Below are positions 1-8,578 of a stretch of DNA of 64,000 bases, in pieces; the first letter of the stretch is position 1, and each line of letters opens with the position of its first letter. This DNA is from Flavobacteriales bacterium (GTDB lineage Bacteria; Bacteroidota; Bacteroidia; UBA10329). Location: the NCBI GenBank assembly GCA_016124845.1, contig WGMW01000006.1, forward strand, positions 1-64,000, written 5' to 3'. A program made the translations under genes and the position numbers. Under the pieces are notes generated by a model. It did no database searches. It had not been told where the DNA came from and saw only the letters and a program-made list of their open reading frames with translations.

Positions 1-65
1 ACAAAATGTTCCAGACAGCTCTGTTCGTCAGCGAACCGCTCGAAAAAATCCTTGAATGTCATCAT
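1..65 (-). CDS. Possible N-terminus of an IS1595-like transposase (partial)
   Basis: Reading leftward from an ATG at 65 gives 21 residues (MMTFKDFFERFADEQSCLEH then F) before the window ends. The mix of a TFKDFFERF start, acidic residues and a Cys followed by LEHF resembles the opening of IS1595-family (ISXO2-like) transposases, which normally run on into a zinc-binding CPxC motif. That motif would lie outside the window, so the call rests on a short stretch only. It could instead be the start of an unrelated cytoplasmic protein. If it is a transposase, an inverted repeat would be expected between here and the phosphoribosyltransferase gene; none was evident. Confidence 0.3.
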   Translation of the reverse strand, partial: MMTFKDFFERFADEQSCLEHF

Positions 66-168
66 GTTCTTAGTTTTGACACAAACCAAGAACCATGCAC
101 CGTAACCAATTTACGGGGTCGGATTGCGGATAATCATTTTGGCTAATTTGCACCCAAATTCCAATCCG

Positions 169-672
169 ATGAGCGCAGTACAGACCGTTGTCCTCAATGA
201 AACGCAGATCAACCAGAAGATAGACCGTTTGGCATTCGAGATCTATGAGAACCATTATGATGAGAAGGAGATCATTGTGGGCGGCATTGCCGGTATGGGC
301 TACACACTGGCCGAGTTGCTGTGCGAGCGGCTCAAGAACTTCTCCGACATCAAGGTAACGCTGGTTTCTGTGAAGATCGATAAGGAGAACCCGCTGGGCG
401 GTGACCCATCCGTAGAACTTGAAAAGGCCGATGTGGAGGACAAGGTGGTGATATTGGTGGATGATGTGCTGAACAGCGGCAAGACGCTGATCTATGGCAT
501 CAAATACTTTTTGGAGGTGCGATTAAAGGCGCTGCGCACCGTGGCACTCATTGACCGCGATCACAAGCGTTTTCCCGTAAAGGCCGATTATGTGGGGCTA
601 CACCTGAGCACCACGCTACAGGAACACGTGCGCGTGGAACTGAATGGCGAAATGGCGGTTTATTTGGAGTGA
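169..672 (+). CDS. Phosphoribosyltransferase family protein (PyrR-like)
   Basis: This 167-residue protein is a type I phosphoribosyltransferase. The PRPP-binding loop is clear at residues 93-106, with two acidic residues followed by NSGKT. Size and motif fit PyrR or adenine/hypoxanthine-type transferases; many Bacteroidota carry a PyrR-like copy of this size, but the exact base substrate cannot be read from the sequence. The reading frame stays open to 124, but the ATG at 169 is preferred because the upstream residues do not resemble the family and MSAVQ places the first helix as usual. A G/C-rich inverted repeat follows the stop codon. The gene stands alone, upstream of convergent shikimate kinase. 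Confidence 0.8.
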   Translation: MSAVQTVVLNETQINQKIDRLAFEIYENHYDEKEIIVGGIAGMGYTLAELLCERLKNFSDIKVTLVSVKIDKENPLGGDPSVELEKADVEDKVVILVDDVLNSGKTLIYGIKYFLEVRLKALRTVALIDRDHKRFPVKADYVGLHLSTTLQEHVRVELNGEMAVYLE

Positions 673-782
673 ACCTCCCCCAACCCCTCCCAAGGAGGGG
701 AGCAGTCTCTTTGAACCAACGTTGCAAATTCCCACCAACACTCCCCTTTCGAGAGGGGGAGTGGCCGAAGGCCGAGGGGGTC
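673..782. repeat. GC-rich dyad repeat element between convergent genes
   Basis: Two hairpin-forming halves are visible. The left half has CCCCTCC opposite GGAGGGG around 683-705. The right half has CTCCCC opposite GGGGAG around 741-761, followed by a small GGCC-GAA-GGCC hairpin and GAGGGGGT. A reduced relative lies after the acyl-CoA carboxylase gene at 38166-38195. The position between the convergent phosphoribosyltransferase and shikimate kinase genes would let it serve as a bidirectional terminator, but there is no clean T tract. It resembles dispersed intergenic repeats common in Bacteroidota. Confidence 0.6.
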
Positions 783-794
783 AAAACCTAATTC

Positions 795-1292
795 TTATTT
801 GAGTTGAGCCACCAACTCCTCCACATCCAGATTCACCCCATTTACCACCACATTGGCGCGGCTGTAAAAAGGCTCCCGTTTCTCCAACTGCTTCTCCACT
901 TTCTCCAGCATCTTTTCGGCAGATAGTCCTTTCAGAATGGGGCGTTCGTCCTTACTTGCCAGCACACGGTCTACAATGGCCTTGGGTGCCATCTGTAGGT
1001 AAACGGTGGTTCCCGCTCCGTTCATTTCATCCATCGATTCGAAGAAACAGGGCGTGCCACCGCCTGTGGCCATCACAAAACCGTCCTTCTCCAACCACTT
1101 GCGCAGTTCGGTCTGCTCCCGCTTGCGGAAAGCCATCTCCCCTTCTGTCTTGAAGATCTCTGGAATGGACATACCTGCCGTTTTCTCGATCTCGGCATCC
1201 AGATCCACCACGGTAAGGTCCAATGCCTTGGCCAATTTCTTTGCGGCCGTGGACTTGCCGCTGGCCATATATCCTATGAGGAAAACCTTCAT
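795..1292 (-). CDS. aroK: Shikimate kinase
   Basis: This 165-residue cytoplasmic enzyme phosphorylates shikimate at O3 using ATP, in the pathway to chorismate and aromatic amino acids. The Walker A motif GYMASGKST is at residues 7-15. The shikimate- and Mg-binding DLD is at 30-32, the substrate-contacting Arg near 56, and the GGGTP loop at 77-81. Length matches the AroK/AroL family (about 160-180). The start at 1292 puts the P-loop at the usual distance from the N-terminus. It appears monocistronic and is flanked by intergenic repeats on both sides. Confidence 0.93.
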   Translation of the reverse strand: MKVFLIGYMASGKSTAAKKLAKALDLTVVDLDAEIEKTAGMSIPEIFKTEGEMAFRKREQTELRKWLEKDGFVMATGGGTPCFFESMDEMNGAGTTVYLQMAPKAIVDRVLASKDERPILKGLSAEKMLEKVEKQLEKREPFYSRANVVVNGVNLDVEELVAQLK

Positions 1293-1440
1293 ATTGATTT
1301 ACGATTTACGATTGATGATTTGAGAAATGATTGAACCGCAAGTTTACGCTGAGAATACTGAGTCCTTCTCTGTGAATCTCCATCTCTTCTTTATTCTCTG
1401 TGCAATAATTCCTGATACCTGAAAGCTGATGACCTGAAAC
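1293..1440. repeat. Intergenic low-complexity repeat cluster
   Basis: This 148-bp spacer is built from short repeated words. Near 1298-1316 there is ATTTACG repeated twice. At 1335-1412 there is a stretch containing CTCTGTGAA and TTCTCTGTGCAATAA, and at 1419-1440 CCTGAAAGCTGATGACCTGA. The middle stretch has a relative at 4015-4107, with the same order of words (accgcaa, ctctgtgaa, ctctgtgcaataa). No gene was seen. Such word-based intergenic repeats are frequent in Bacteroidota, and their role is unknown. Confidence 0.6.
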
Positions 1441-2253
1441 CTATTTAGGTAGATCACCTTCTTTCTCAATGGTCTTAATCACCTGCCTGTCTACAAACCC
1501 CGGAAGCAGCTTGCTGAGGTAATACGACAGTTTTCCTTCGCGGGTAAGCACCACGCGCTGCTTGCGGTTCTTCACCCCGTTGTAAATGTGGTCGGCCACC
1601 TCCTCCGAGGTCATCATCCGACCCTCATCGCGTGGCGATTCTCCCTGACTGCTGCCATCTGCCACCAAGGCCGCCTTGCGGATGTTGCTCTCGGTGTAAC
1701 CCGGATTCACGATCATGACGTGCAGCCCCGTATTGTGGTTCTCCAAGCGCAACGCCTTCAGAAAGCCCTCCATCGCAAACTTGGATGCCGAATAACCCGT
1801 GCGTCCAGGAAGTCCCTGATATCCGGCCACCGAAGAGATGCCCACCACCGAACCGTTGTACTTCAGCAGTTGCTTCAGCGCGTACTTGGTGCAATACACC
1901 GTGCCGAAGAAGTTCACCTCCATCAACTGGCGGATCACAGTCAGGTCGAGATGCAGGAAGAACGCCCGCATGCTGATGCCCGCATTGTTGATGAGCACAT
2001 CGATGCGGCCGTATTTGTTCAGCGTCTCGTTGATTATGCGCACGCAATCCGTCTCGTTGGCCACATCGCCCTGCACGGTGATCACCTCGATGTTCTTGGC
2101 GCGGAGTTCCTCGGCCGCAACTTCCAGATTCTCGGCATTTCTGCCTGTGATGCAGATGCGTCCGCCCTCGCGACCGAACCGCTCAGCACACGCCTTGCCG
2201 ATTCCCGAGCTCCCGCCCGTTATCAGCACTACTTTATCCTTGATGAATGACAT
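1441..2253 (-). CDS. SDR family NAD(P)-dependent oxidoreductase
   Basis: This 270-residue short-chain dehydrogenase/reductase has all classical motifs. The nucleotide-binding TGGSSGIG is at residues 12-19 and NNAG at 89-92. The catalytic Ser is near 141 and the YxxxK pair is Tyr154 and Lys158. The Arg at about 38 (TGRN) after the second strand suggests NADP(H) preference. The substrate cannot be told from sequence; the C-terminal extension resembles dehydrogenases acting on lipid or keto substrates. A perfect -7 promoter element ends only four bases before the ATG, so the mRNA is probably almost leaderless. Confidence 0.88.
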   Translation of the reverse strand: MSFIKDKVVLITGGSSGIGKACAERFGREGGRICITGRNAENLEVAAEELRAKNIEVITVQGDVANETDCVRIINETLNKYGRIDVLINNAGISMRAFFLHLDLTVIRQLMEVNFFGTVYCTKYALKQLLKYNGSVVGISSVAGYQGLPGRTGYSASKFAMEGFLKALRLENHNTGLHVMIVNPGYTESNIRKAALVADGSSQGESPRDEGRMMTSEEVADHIYNGVKNRKQRVVLTREGKLSYYLSKLLPGFVDRQVIKTIEKEGDLPK

Positions 2254-2257
2254 GGGG

Positions 2258-2265
2258 CAAAAGTA
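2258..2265 (-). promoter_or_regulatory. -7 promoter element (TACTTTTG) of the SDR gene
   Basis: This is a perfect match to the Bacteroidota -7 consensus TAnnTTTG on the minus strand, with only CCCC between it and the ATG at 2253. Transcription would start at or next to the start codon. No good -33 TTTG was found at the standard spacing. Confidence 0.5.
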
Positions 2266-2367
2266 GGTTTATTGGGTGGTCGGTTAACAGGCGACTGTAT
2301 ACGGCTCAATTGACAAATGTCAATTCGTACGTTCATTCTTGCTATGTTCGCTGAAATTCAATTTTGC

Positions 2368-3540
2368 ATGGAAATCGTTGAGGTCAAGGACAAGCAGCAG
2401 GAGAACGAATGGGTGCTCTTCCCCACCCGATTGTACAAGGATGACCCGCTTTACATCCGCCCCATCGATCAGGAGACCAAAGATGTTTTCGACCCGAAGA
2501 CCAACCGCTTCTTCAATTATGAGAATAGCGCGGCCATCCGTTGGCTGCTGCAAAAGGACGGCAAGACCATCGGGCGCATTGCGGCCTTCGTGAACGGAAA
2601 GACCTACAACACGGAAGACCAGCCCACGGGCGGTGCAGGTTTTTTCGATTGCATTGATGACCAAGAGGCCGCCAACATCCTCTTTGACGCTGCGCGGGAT
2701 TGGCTCAAGCAGCGTGGCATGGAGGCCATGGACGGCCCCGTGAATTTTGGCGAACGCGACAAGAACTGGGGTGTGCTGATCGATGGCTTCGCGGAGCAGA
2801 ACTATGGCATGTTGTACAATGCGCCCTACTACCAGAAACTCTACGAGAGTTATGGTTTTCAGCTTTATTTCAAGCAGTACACCTATGGCCGCGATGTACA
2901 GAAAACGAAAGACTTCGAGCCACGGTTTTACGAGCGAGCCAAGCAAGCTTTGGACAATCCCGACATCAGTTTCCGATACATTAAGAAGAAGGATTTTGAC
3001 AAGGCGGCCGTGTATTTCCATGAGGTGTATACCAAGGCGTGGGGCGGCCATTCTGGCGTAAAACCCATGACGCTGGAACAGGCGCAGAAGATGTTCGGGA
3101 AACTGAAACCGATTGCTGACGAGCGTCTCATCTACTTCGGTTTTTACAAAGACCAGCCTATCTCGTTCTTTCTTTCCATCCCCGAACTGAACCAGCTGTT
3201 CAAATACGTGAACGGAAACATGAACTGGCTTGGGAAACTGAAGTTCGCCTACCACATGAAAATGGGGCATTGCAAGAAGATGCTCGGATTGGTTTTCGGA
3301 GTAATTCCCGAATGGCACGGCAAAGGTGTGGAAAGTGCCATGGTGGTCTCCTACTCTGACATTGCGTGGAATCAGGGCCTGCCATACAAGACCATTGAAA
3401 TGAACTGGATCGGGGATTTCAACCCCAAAATGATGAAGGTCTGCGAACAGCTCGGTGCTGAGATCTGGCGCACCCATGCCACATACCGCTATCTCTTCGA
3501 TCGGGAAAAACCGTTTGAGCGGTGCCCAATTTTGGAGTGA
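2368..3540 (+). CDS. GNAT-like acyltransferase family protein
   Basis: This 390-residue cytoplasmic protein matches the general look of large Bacteroidota proteins annotated as GNAT-fold acyltransferases. It carries a conserved GPVNFGERDKNWG region near residue 140 and a C-terminal acetyltransferase-like half containing GVIPEWHGKGVESAM, which resembles the acetyl-CoA-binding loop. The frame is open to 2317, but the ATG at 2368 is preferred because a -7-like element (TATGTTCG, 7 of 8) lies at about 2342, between the two candidates. The substrate is unknown. The next gene, 117 bp downstream, is separated by a repeat. Confidence 0.65.
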   Translation: MEIVEVKDKQQENEWVLFPTRLYKDDPLYIRPIDQETKDVFDPKTNRFFNYENSAAIRWLLQKDGKTIGRIAAFVNGKTYNTEDQPTGGAGFFDCIDDQEAANILFDAARDWLKQRGMEAMDGPVNFGERDKNWGVLIDGFAEQNYGMLYNAPYYQKLYESYGFQLYFKQYTYGRDVQKTKDFEPRFYERAKQALDNPDISFRYIKKKDFDKAAVYFHEVYTKAWGGHSGVKPMTLEQAQKMFGKLKPIADERLIYFGFYKDQPISFFLSIPELNQLFKYVNGNMNWLGKLKFAYHMKMGHCKKMLGLVFGVIPEWHGKGVESAMVVSYSDIAWNQGLPYKTIEMNWIGDFNPKMMKVCEQLGAEIWRTHATYRYLFDREKPFERCPILE

Positions 3541-3541
3541 G

Positions 3542-3616
3542 ATGATCCACAGACCACAGTCCACGGTAAGCAAGTCCGTTAAAATCGACCGTGGACCGTG
3601 GACCGTGGACCATGGA
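3542..3616. repeat. GTGGACC-type intergenic repeat
   Basis: This intergenic stretch has inverted and tandem forms of one word: CCACAGACCACAGTCCACGG on the left, and GACCGTG repeated three times followed by GACCATGGAC on the right. The arms can pair with each other. A related sequence lies at 38259-38292, where it overlaps the start of a coding sequence. Confidence 0.6.
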
Positions 3617-3657
3617 CTAATTTTTAATTCCTAATTTTTCAGTTCCATTCAACCACC

Positions 3658-3957
3658 ATGCGAGACTACATCTACATCATCAACCTTGTTCCGAAATTCC
3701 AAGACCCAAGCAGTTGGACAGACAAGGAGAACAAGATCATTGAAGACCATTTTGAGCGTTTGAAACGCCAGCACAAACGCGGAACCGTGAAGTACGTGGG
3801 TAAGACCGACCTGCCTGTGGATAATACCAGCAACTTCGGCATGGTCGTATTTGAGGCCGAGAACGATACCATGGCCGAACTCTTCGCGCAGGCCGACCCG
3901 GCCGTCATGGCGGGCATCATGACCGTGAAATGTTTGCCGTTTAAGCAGGTGCTTTAA
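3658..3957 (+). CDS. YCII-like domain protein
   Basis: This 99-residue cytoplasmic protein resembles the YCII fold (ferredoxin-like alpha+beta). A His after the first strand (DHFERLKRQHKRG) is followed by the DPAVMAG stretch near residue 80 and a closing strand LPFKQVL. YCII proteins are small and mostly uncharacterised; some are dehydrochlorinase- or muconolactone-isomerase-like. The function here is unknown. It is preceded by the GTGGACC repeat and followed by a repeat-rich spacer, and appears monocistronic. Confidence 0.6.
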   Translation: MRDYIYIINLVPKFQDPSSWTDKENKIIEDHFERLKRQHKRGTVKYVGKTDLPVDNTSNFGMVVFEAENDTMAELFAQADPAVMAGIMTVKCLPFKQVL

Positions 3958-3964
3958 CGATTTC

Positions 3965-4107
3965 TGTTGCACAGAGAAGTTATGAGATTTTGAGACCCAC
4001 AGAGACTTAAGGCTCTTACCGCAAAGGCGAAGAGTTCAATCAAAGAGCGCAAAGATTCCCCTCTGTGAACCTCAATCTCTCCAATAAATCTCTGTGCAAT
4101 AAATCAA
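3965..4107. repeat. CTCTGTG-type intergenic repeat
   Basis: This spacer between convergent genes contains repeated CACAGAG/CTCTGTG words, so the ends can pair, plus ACCGCAAAGGCG and AAAGAGCGCAAAG. The part at 4015-4107 aligns in word order with 1335-1412. No coding potential was seen and there is no clear terminator. Confidence 0.55.
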
Positions 4108-4111
4108 CCTG

Positions 4112-7100
4112 TCAATTCCCCTGCGGAGGATCATAATCCTTCTTCTTGCGTCTTCTGAAAAGATCACCGATGCGGTCGAATTCCTGCTGGTAACTGATAC
4201 CGACACCTTGCGTAAAGGGCGCGTTCTGCGTCAGCGTGTTGATGTCGTTACTCTTGTTGAAGGCACGAACTCGGAAACGGCCATCGGAAGTGATCTTGTA
4301 TTCGATGTTCACATCACCCACAATATTACTCGAACTCGACTGCGTGTTGGTCACACCCACATTTCCGTTCACGATGATGCGGCTGTTGAACAGCTGCGTA
4401 CTCAACGATGCCTGCAGCTCATCGCTGGTGATCTCGTTGCCAGGTCGGTAATTGACCCCGATATCGAAGTCGTTACTGATCTTGGACAGCCAGTTGCTCA
4501 ACTGGTTCGAGATCATCTCGGCTGAACTGGATGAGAAGAACCCTCCCGCCTGTTGTAGCGCCTGGTTCTGGCTCTCAATGGGGAAGAAGCGGTTCAGCAC
4601 CAGCAGACCGAACACCTGTCGGTTCATTTCCTGCACGTTCCCCACCCCGATGCGGTTCTTCACCTCGGTCAATGTCTGGTTGTCGGAGTTCGGCAGTCCC
4701 ACATCGAAATCGATGTTCGGATTCATAAGATTTCCCGTCATGTGCAGGATGCAGTCCACCTGAATACGCCTCTTGTAATTGGAATTGCTCGTATCGGGAT
4801 ACATGAGGTCGTAGAGCGATGTACGCACTCCGTAGGTTCCAGTAATGTCGATGATTGCATCGTACGGACTTCCGCTCCAGTTGATGGTTCCGCCCTGCTT
4901 GATCAAGAATTTCTTGTTGACGATATTCTGTAGTGTGAAGAGGTATTCGCCCTTGTTGATGTAATAATCTCCGAACATGCGGAAGTGACCCGAATTGTCC
5001 AACGTCATGCGGATGTTCCCATCGCCTTTGCCTTTGATGATGTCGCCCACTTTCGGGTCGAAGATCAGTTGCACCTCCGCGTCAGAGGTCACTTCCACGT
5101 CCAGTTCAAGCGTCAGGTTCTTAAAGTTGACCTGAAATTCATTCTCCAACTCGATCTTGTCGTTCTCCCCTTTGGGTTTTACGAAAGTGATGAACTCCGA
5201 TTCATCCACATTCTTGGCACCGAAAAGCGGAATATTGAAGCGGGTGCCACGCTCAGTTTTCATGGCCACCTCCAAGTGCATGTTCTTCGGGTCACCGAAA
5301 AAATGAACCTGCCCGGAACCGTACGCCTTTCCATAATACAGCGAGTTCATGGCCGAGTTGGTGTTCAGCGCAAAGAAATCCTCCACATCTAAATTGGCAT
5401 CGAAGCGGAAATTCTTGAACGCATCGTGCTTCACCCAACCATTCACCTTGCCTTTTTTGCCCAGCTCATCCATCACGGTCAGGTCGCGGAAAAAGAAACC
5501 GTCCTTGTGCACCTCCACCGTATCACTGATGGAGAAATGCGTATTCAGATACGTGAACAGCAGATTGGCCTCATTCAATATCACCGTTCCTTCCAGTTCA
5601 GGAGCTTTCGTGGTTCCTTTCAGCGTCAGGTTCGCCTTGGCGGTTCCTACCACATCGCTTAGCACCGTTTGAATGTACGGGTCGAAAACACTCAAAGGCA
5701 GCTCTTCCACCGTGGCGCGCAGGTTGAAATTCTGCTTGCGGTCGGCACCTGGCAGAAACTCGCCCACCACACTCAGCGAGGTCATATCTGCCCGTTTGAA
5801 CATGCCGAACACCTGTATGCTCCGCGTGGAAGGGATCCACGAATTGTTCAGTTCACCATCACCGATAAGCACATCGTTCAGCACCAGCGAATCCACTTTC
5901 AATTGGTTAGTGAGGAACAGTTTGTCGTAGAGACCAGAAAGTTGGGCCGAACCTGAGATGTTTCCATCCAGCGTAATGCCTCCGCCTTGCGTCAGAAGAT
6001 TGAAGTTCTTCAGGTCGAAATTGTCCAATTTCACGTTCAATTTCGATTGGGGATCCTTGGAGATGATACCATTGAGCCCGATGCTCTGTGCCCGATTGAA
6101 GAAGCGGAAATCCGAGAATTCGAAAGCCGTGGTATCGATACGCAGAAGGTTGTTCTCCGCCACCATCCAACGCATATCGGCAATATTCACCCGCGATTCC
6201 TCCAAGTGGAAACTGACCACCTCGTTCTTTGGGAACGATGCCACACCTTGAATGAAACCACGGTTCTCGATCTTGGTCTTGTTGTTCCAAGTAAGCACCA
6301 CGCCCAGACTGTCATCAAACGTGAACGAACGAATTTGAAAGGCCGCCAGAAACATGCTGTCTGTAAGGTTGACCTTACTTGCCGAAAGCCCCAGCTCGAA
6401 TTCCTTCCCAGGGTTTTCCGCCTGAATGTCCACATCATCCAACACCACATTCTTGAACCGCACTTCATGCAATTTCCCGCTCAGATAGACCTCATTCTTG
6501 CTCGAAGAATAATTGCCCACAAAACTGGAGCTGTCGCTCACCATCAGGTCTTTTGCGAAGAAATAACTGAGCAGTTCGGTATTCTTGAGTGCGATATCGA
6601 AATTGAACTCCAGTCCTTCATTCTCCTTCAATGTCTCAAAATCTGCCGCATAGCTCGGCAGGTGTTTCTTCAACATATTGTTCACCGCCTTCGGAATGTT
6701 CTTGAAGGTGAATTTGCCGTTGAAATCCGCATCGATCATCTCTGAACGTAGCCGCAATCGCTTTGAATTGCCTTCCTCTTCGGTCACTTCCAACGAAAAG
6801 GCATCGACCGTATAAAGTTCATCTCCTTCCTGCTGGTACTTGGCACTGTCAATGTCAATGCGACCGAGAATGTTGTCGATGTCATCGCCAGTAAAATTCA
6901 CATCCAGCACACCGCTAACGGTCGCTCCTTCGCGCTTGCGCAGAAAATTGAGCTCGTAAAGGTTGGCGTGGCGCACATCCGAATGGAAGTTGAACTGCGG
7001 CAATTTCTGACTGAGGTCGAAACTTCCCGTGAAATCGAGGTCGATATTCTGCTCGGTGATGGCCAGAAACCCATCGAACTTGCTCTTGGCAAACGTGCCG

Positions 7101-8563
7101 TTCACCTCAATGTTCCTGTAGTCATAACTCACCAGTTCGGCCGAGGCAATGTGGCCTTCCAAGTTTGCGTTGATGTCCTCTTTGTTCAGTCCTTTTCCAT
7201 TCACCTTGGCATTCAGCGTTACACGGCCCAATTTGTCGGTCTCAAAGAATTTCCCAAGGTCAAAATCGATGGAACGCAACTCACCTTCGTAAGCAAAGTC
7301 CTGAGGAGTTTCCCCTTGCTTCAGGCTGATATCTGTTTGCAATTGACCGATGTCTGTCTTCAGCTTTCCGTAAGCCACAAAATCGTTGACGAAACCCGTA
7401 AAGGATCCTTGGAACCGCAGTTTTCCGAGATTGGAAAGATTCTCAGGAACCGAAAGCCGCTTACCAGAATTGAACGGTGGCAGTGGAATGGCCACCAGAT
7501 CGGAATAGCGCGTGGTGAACTGCTTGAGATTGAGATGCAGGAAGGTCTCATTGATGTTCGGAAGCCCATCTATGTCAATGTCTCCTTCCAGAGAAGTGAC
7601 CTTTCCGTAGGCGATCTTCAGGTCGCGCGCGTTCATGGAAGAAACAGGTCCATCCACGTGACCCGAAATGCGCAATTTCTCTTTCAATCCGTTCAGCGCA
7701 GGCGCGAAAAAAGCGATGTCATCAAAATCGATCACCGATTCCTGAAAATCGTAACCCATGTTCACGCTATCGACAAACGAAATGTAATCCGACCACGAAT
7801 GGTACGTGTAATGCAGGTCGAGTTTCAGATTGCTGGTGGCCGTTTCAATGGCAAGGTCATCCACTTTCAGCTCCGCTGGACTCACCTTGGCCTTTCCTTG
7901 GAAATTCTTCAGGTAAAACCCACGGTTCTCGTAGCAGTTCAATTGATCCACATTGCCATAGATTGTATCCGCATCCATGCGAATTCCGTTTATCAACAGA
8001 TTGATCCTGCGCACATCCAGATCCTTGTAATCGATACCTATCGGTGTCTTTTCCGAATAATGGTTCCGAAGTTGGAACGAGGCATTTCTCAGTTCCAATG
8101 CATCTGAGCGGATGTCCCACGCCTTGGCCACTTTGGTGGTGTCTTTCGGTCCAGCGAAATAATCGATCAGGAACTGAAGATTGAGCTTCTCATCCCCTTC
8201 ATACTTGTGCAGATGAAACTTCAGATCATCAATCCGAACCTTAGTAAACTGCAATTGTGCCTTGTCCAAACTCAGGTATTTCAACCCAAGTTGAAGGTCT
8301 TTCAGATAAGCAAGCGTGTCGCCTTTCAGGTCTTCCACATACAGCCCTTCCAAGATCAATCTGTTAAAGAAACCGATATCAACACCTTCCACTTTCACGG
8401 TGGTTTTCAGCTCATCAGAAAGATAACCAGCAATGTACTGGGTGATGCGCGTCTGCACGCGCGGACTCCGAAGTGCCACATATCCGCCACCGATGAGCAG
8501 CACCAGAAGCAACGTCAGAAACGTCACCCAAGCGAATGCCTTTTTGATACTTTTGAAAATCAT
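4112..8563 (-). CDS. tamB: Translocation/assembly module TamB-like protein (DUF490, AsmA-like)
   Basis: This 1483-residue protein is predicted to span the periplasm from the inner membrane. Residues 12-31 form one N-terminal membrane anchor. A very long beta-rich region follows, of the repeating type seen in bridge-like lipid-transfer proteins of the AsmA/TamB/YhdP group. The C-terminal about 350 residues are the conserved TamB domain, ending in a basic tail with RRRKK. Family members move phospholipids between membranes and help outer-membrane protein assembly. The length is normal for Bacteroidota. It diverges from tsaD with 15 bp between start codons, and its -7 element lies inside tsaD. 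Confidence 0.88.
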   Translation of the reverse strand: MIFKSIKKAFAWVTFLTLLLVLLIGGGYVALRSPRVQTRITQYIAGYLSDELKTTVKVEGVDIGFFNRLILEGLYVEDLKGDTLAYLKDLQLGLKYLSLDKAQLQFTKVRIDDLKFHLHKYEGDEKLNLQFLIDYFAGPKDTTKVAKAWDIRSDALELRNASFQLRNHYSEKTPIGIDYKDLDVRRINLLINGIRMDADTIYGNVDQLNCYENRGFYLKNFQGKAKVSPAELKVDDLAIETATSNLKLDLHYTYHSWSDYISFVDSVNMGYDFQESVIDFDDIAFFAPALNGLKEKLRISGHVDGPVSSMNARDLKIAYGKVTSLEGDIDIDGLPNINETFLHLNLKQFTTRYSDLVAIPLPPFNSGKRLSVPENLSNLGKLRFQGSFTGFVNDFVAYGKLKTDIGQLQTDISLKQGETPQDFAYEGELRSIDFDLGKFFETDKLGRVTLNAKVNGKGLNKEDINANLEGHIASAELVSYDYRNIEVNGTFAKSKFDGFLAITEQNIDLDFTGSFDLSQKLPQFNFHSDVRHANLYELNFLRKREGATVSGVLDVNFTGDDIDNILGRIDIDSAKYQQEGDELYTVDAFSLEVTEEEGNSKRLRLRSEMIDADFNGKFTFKNIPKAVNNMLKKHLPSYAADFETLKENEGLEFNFDIALKNTELLSYFFAKDLMVSDSSSFVGNYSSSKNEVYLSGKLHEVRFKNVVLDDVDIQAENPGKEFELGLSASKVNLTDSMFLAAFQIRSFTFDDSLGVVLTWNNKTKIENRGFIQGVASFPKNEVVSFHLEESRVNIADMRWMVAENNLLRIDTTAFEFSDFRFFNRAQSIGLNGIISKDPQSKLNVKLDNFDLKNFNLLTQGGGITLDGNISGSAQLSGLYDKLFLTNQLKVDSLVLNDVLIGDGELNNSWIPSTRSIQVFGMFKRADMTSLSVVGEFLPGADRKQNFNLRATVEELPLSVFDPYIQTVLSDVVGTAKANLTLKGTTKAPELEGTVILNEANLLFTYLNTHFSISDTVEVHKDGFFFRDLTVMDELGKKGKVNGWVKHDAFKNFRFDANLDVEDFFALNTNSAMNSLYYGKAYGSGQVHFFGDPKNMHLEVAMKTERGTRFNIPLFGAKNVDESEFITFVKPKGENDKIELENEFQVNFKNLTLELDVEVTSDAEVQLIFDPKVGDIIKGKGDGNIRMTLDNSGHFRMFGDYYINKGEYLFTLQNIVNKKFLIKQGGTINWSGSPYDAIIDITGTYGVRTSLYDLMYPDTSNSNYKRRIQVDCILHMTGNLMNPNIDFDVGLPNSDNQTLTEVKNRIGVGNVQEMNRQVFGLLVLNRFFPIESQNQALQQAGGFFSSSSAEMISNQLSNWLSKISNDFDIGVNYRPGNEITSDELQASLSTQLFNSRIIVNGNVGVTNTQSSSSNIVGDVNIEYKITSDGRFRVRAFNKSNDINTLTQNAPFTQGVGISYQQEFDRIGDLFRRRKKKDYDPPQGN
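8548..8555 (+). promoter_or_regulatory. -7 promoter element (TACTTTTG) of tsaD
   Basis: This is a perfect TAnnTTTG match 23 bases before the tsaD start. It lies inside the first codons of the divergent tamB gene. No matching -33 TTTG was found at the standard spacing. Confidence 0.5.
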
Positions 8564-8578
8564 CGACCTGCGAAAACT

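Noticed and set aside
120-168. Promoter at the TAATTTG near 139
   Set aside because: It is one base short of TAnnTTTG, so it was not listed as a promoter.
2320-3573. Long open frame of 417 codons on the minus strand
   Set aside because: It is the antisense shadow of the GNAT-like gene; the plus-strand frame shows family-like motifs and a promoter element.
6968-8107. 379-codon frame on the plus strand
   Set aside because: It is opposite tamB and shows no motifs; tamB is continuous over the region.
8207-8578. N-terminal extension of tsaD to 8207
   Set aside because: The extension is antisense to tamB and has no TsaD similarity; the family N-terminus starts next to the GTG at 8579.
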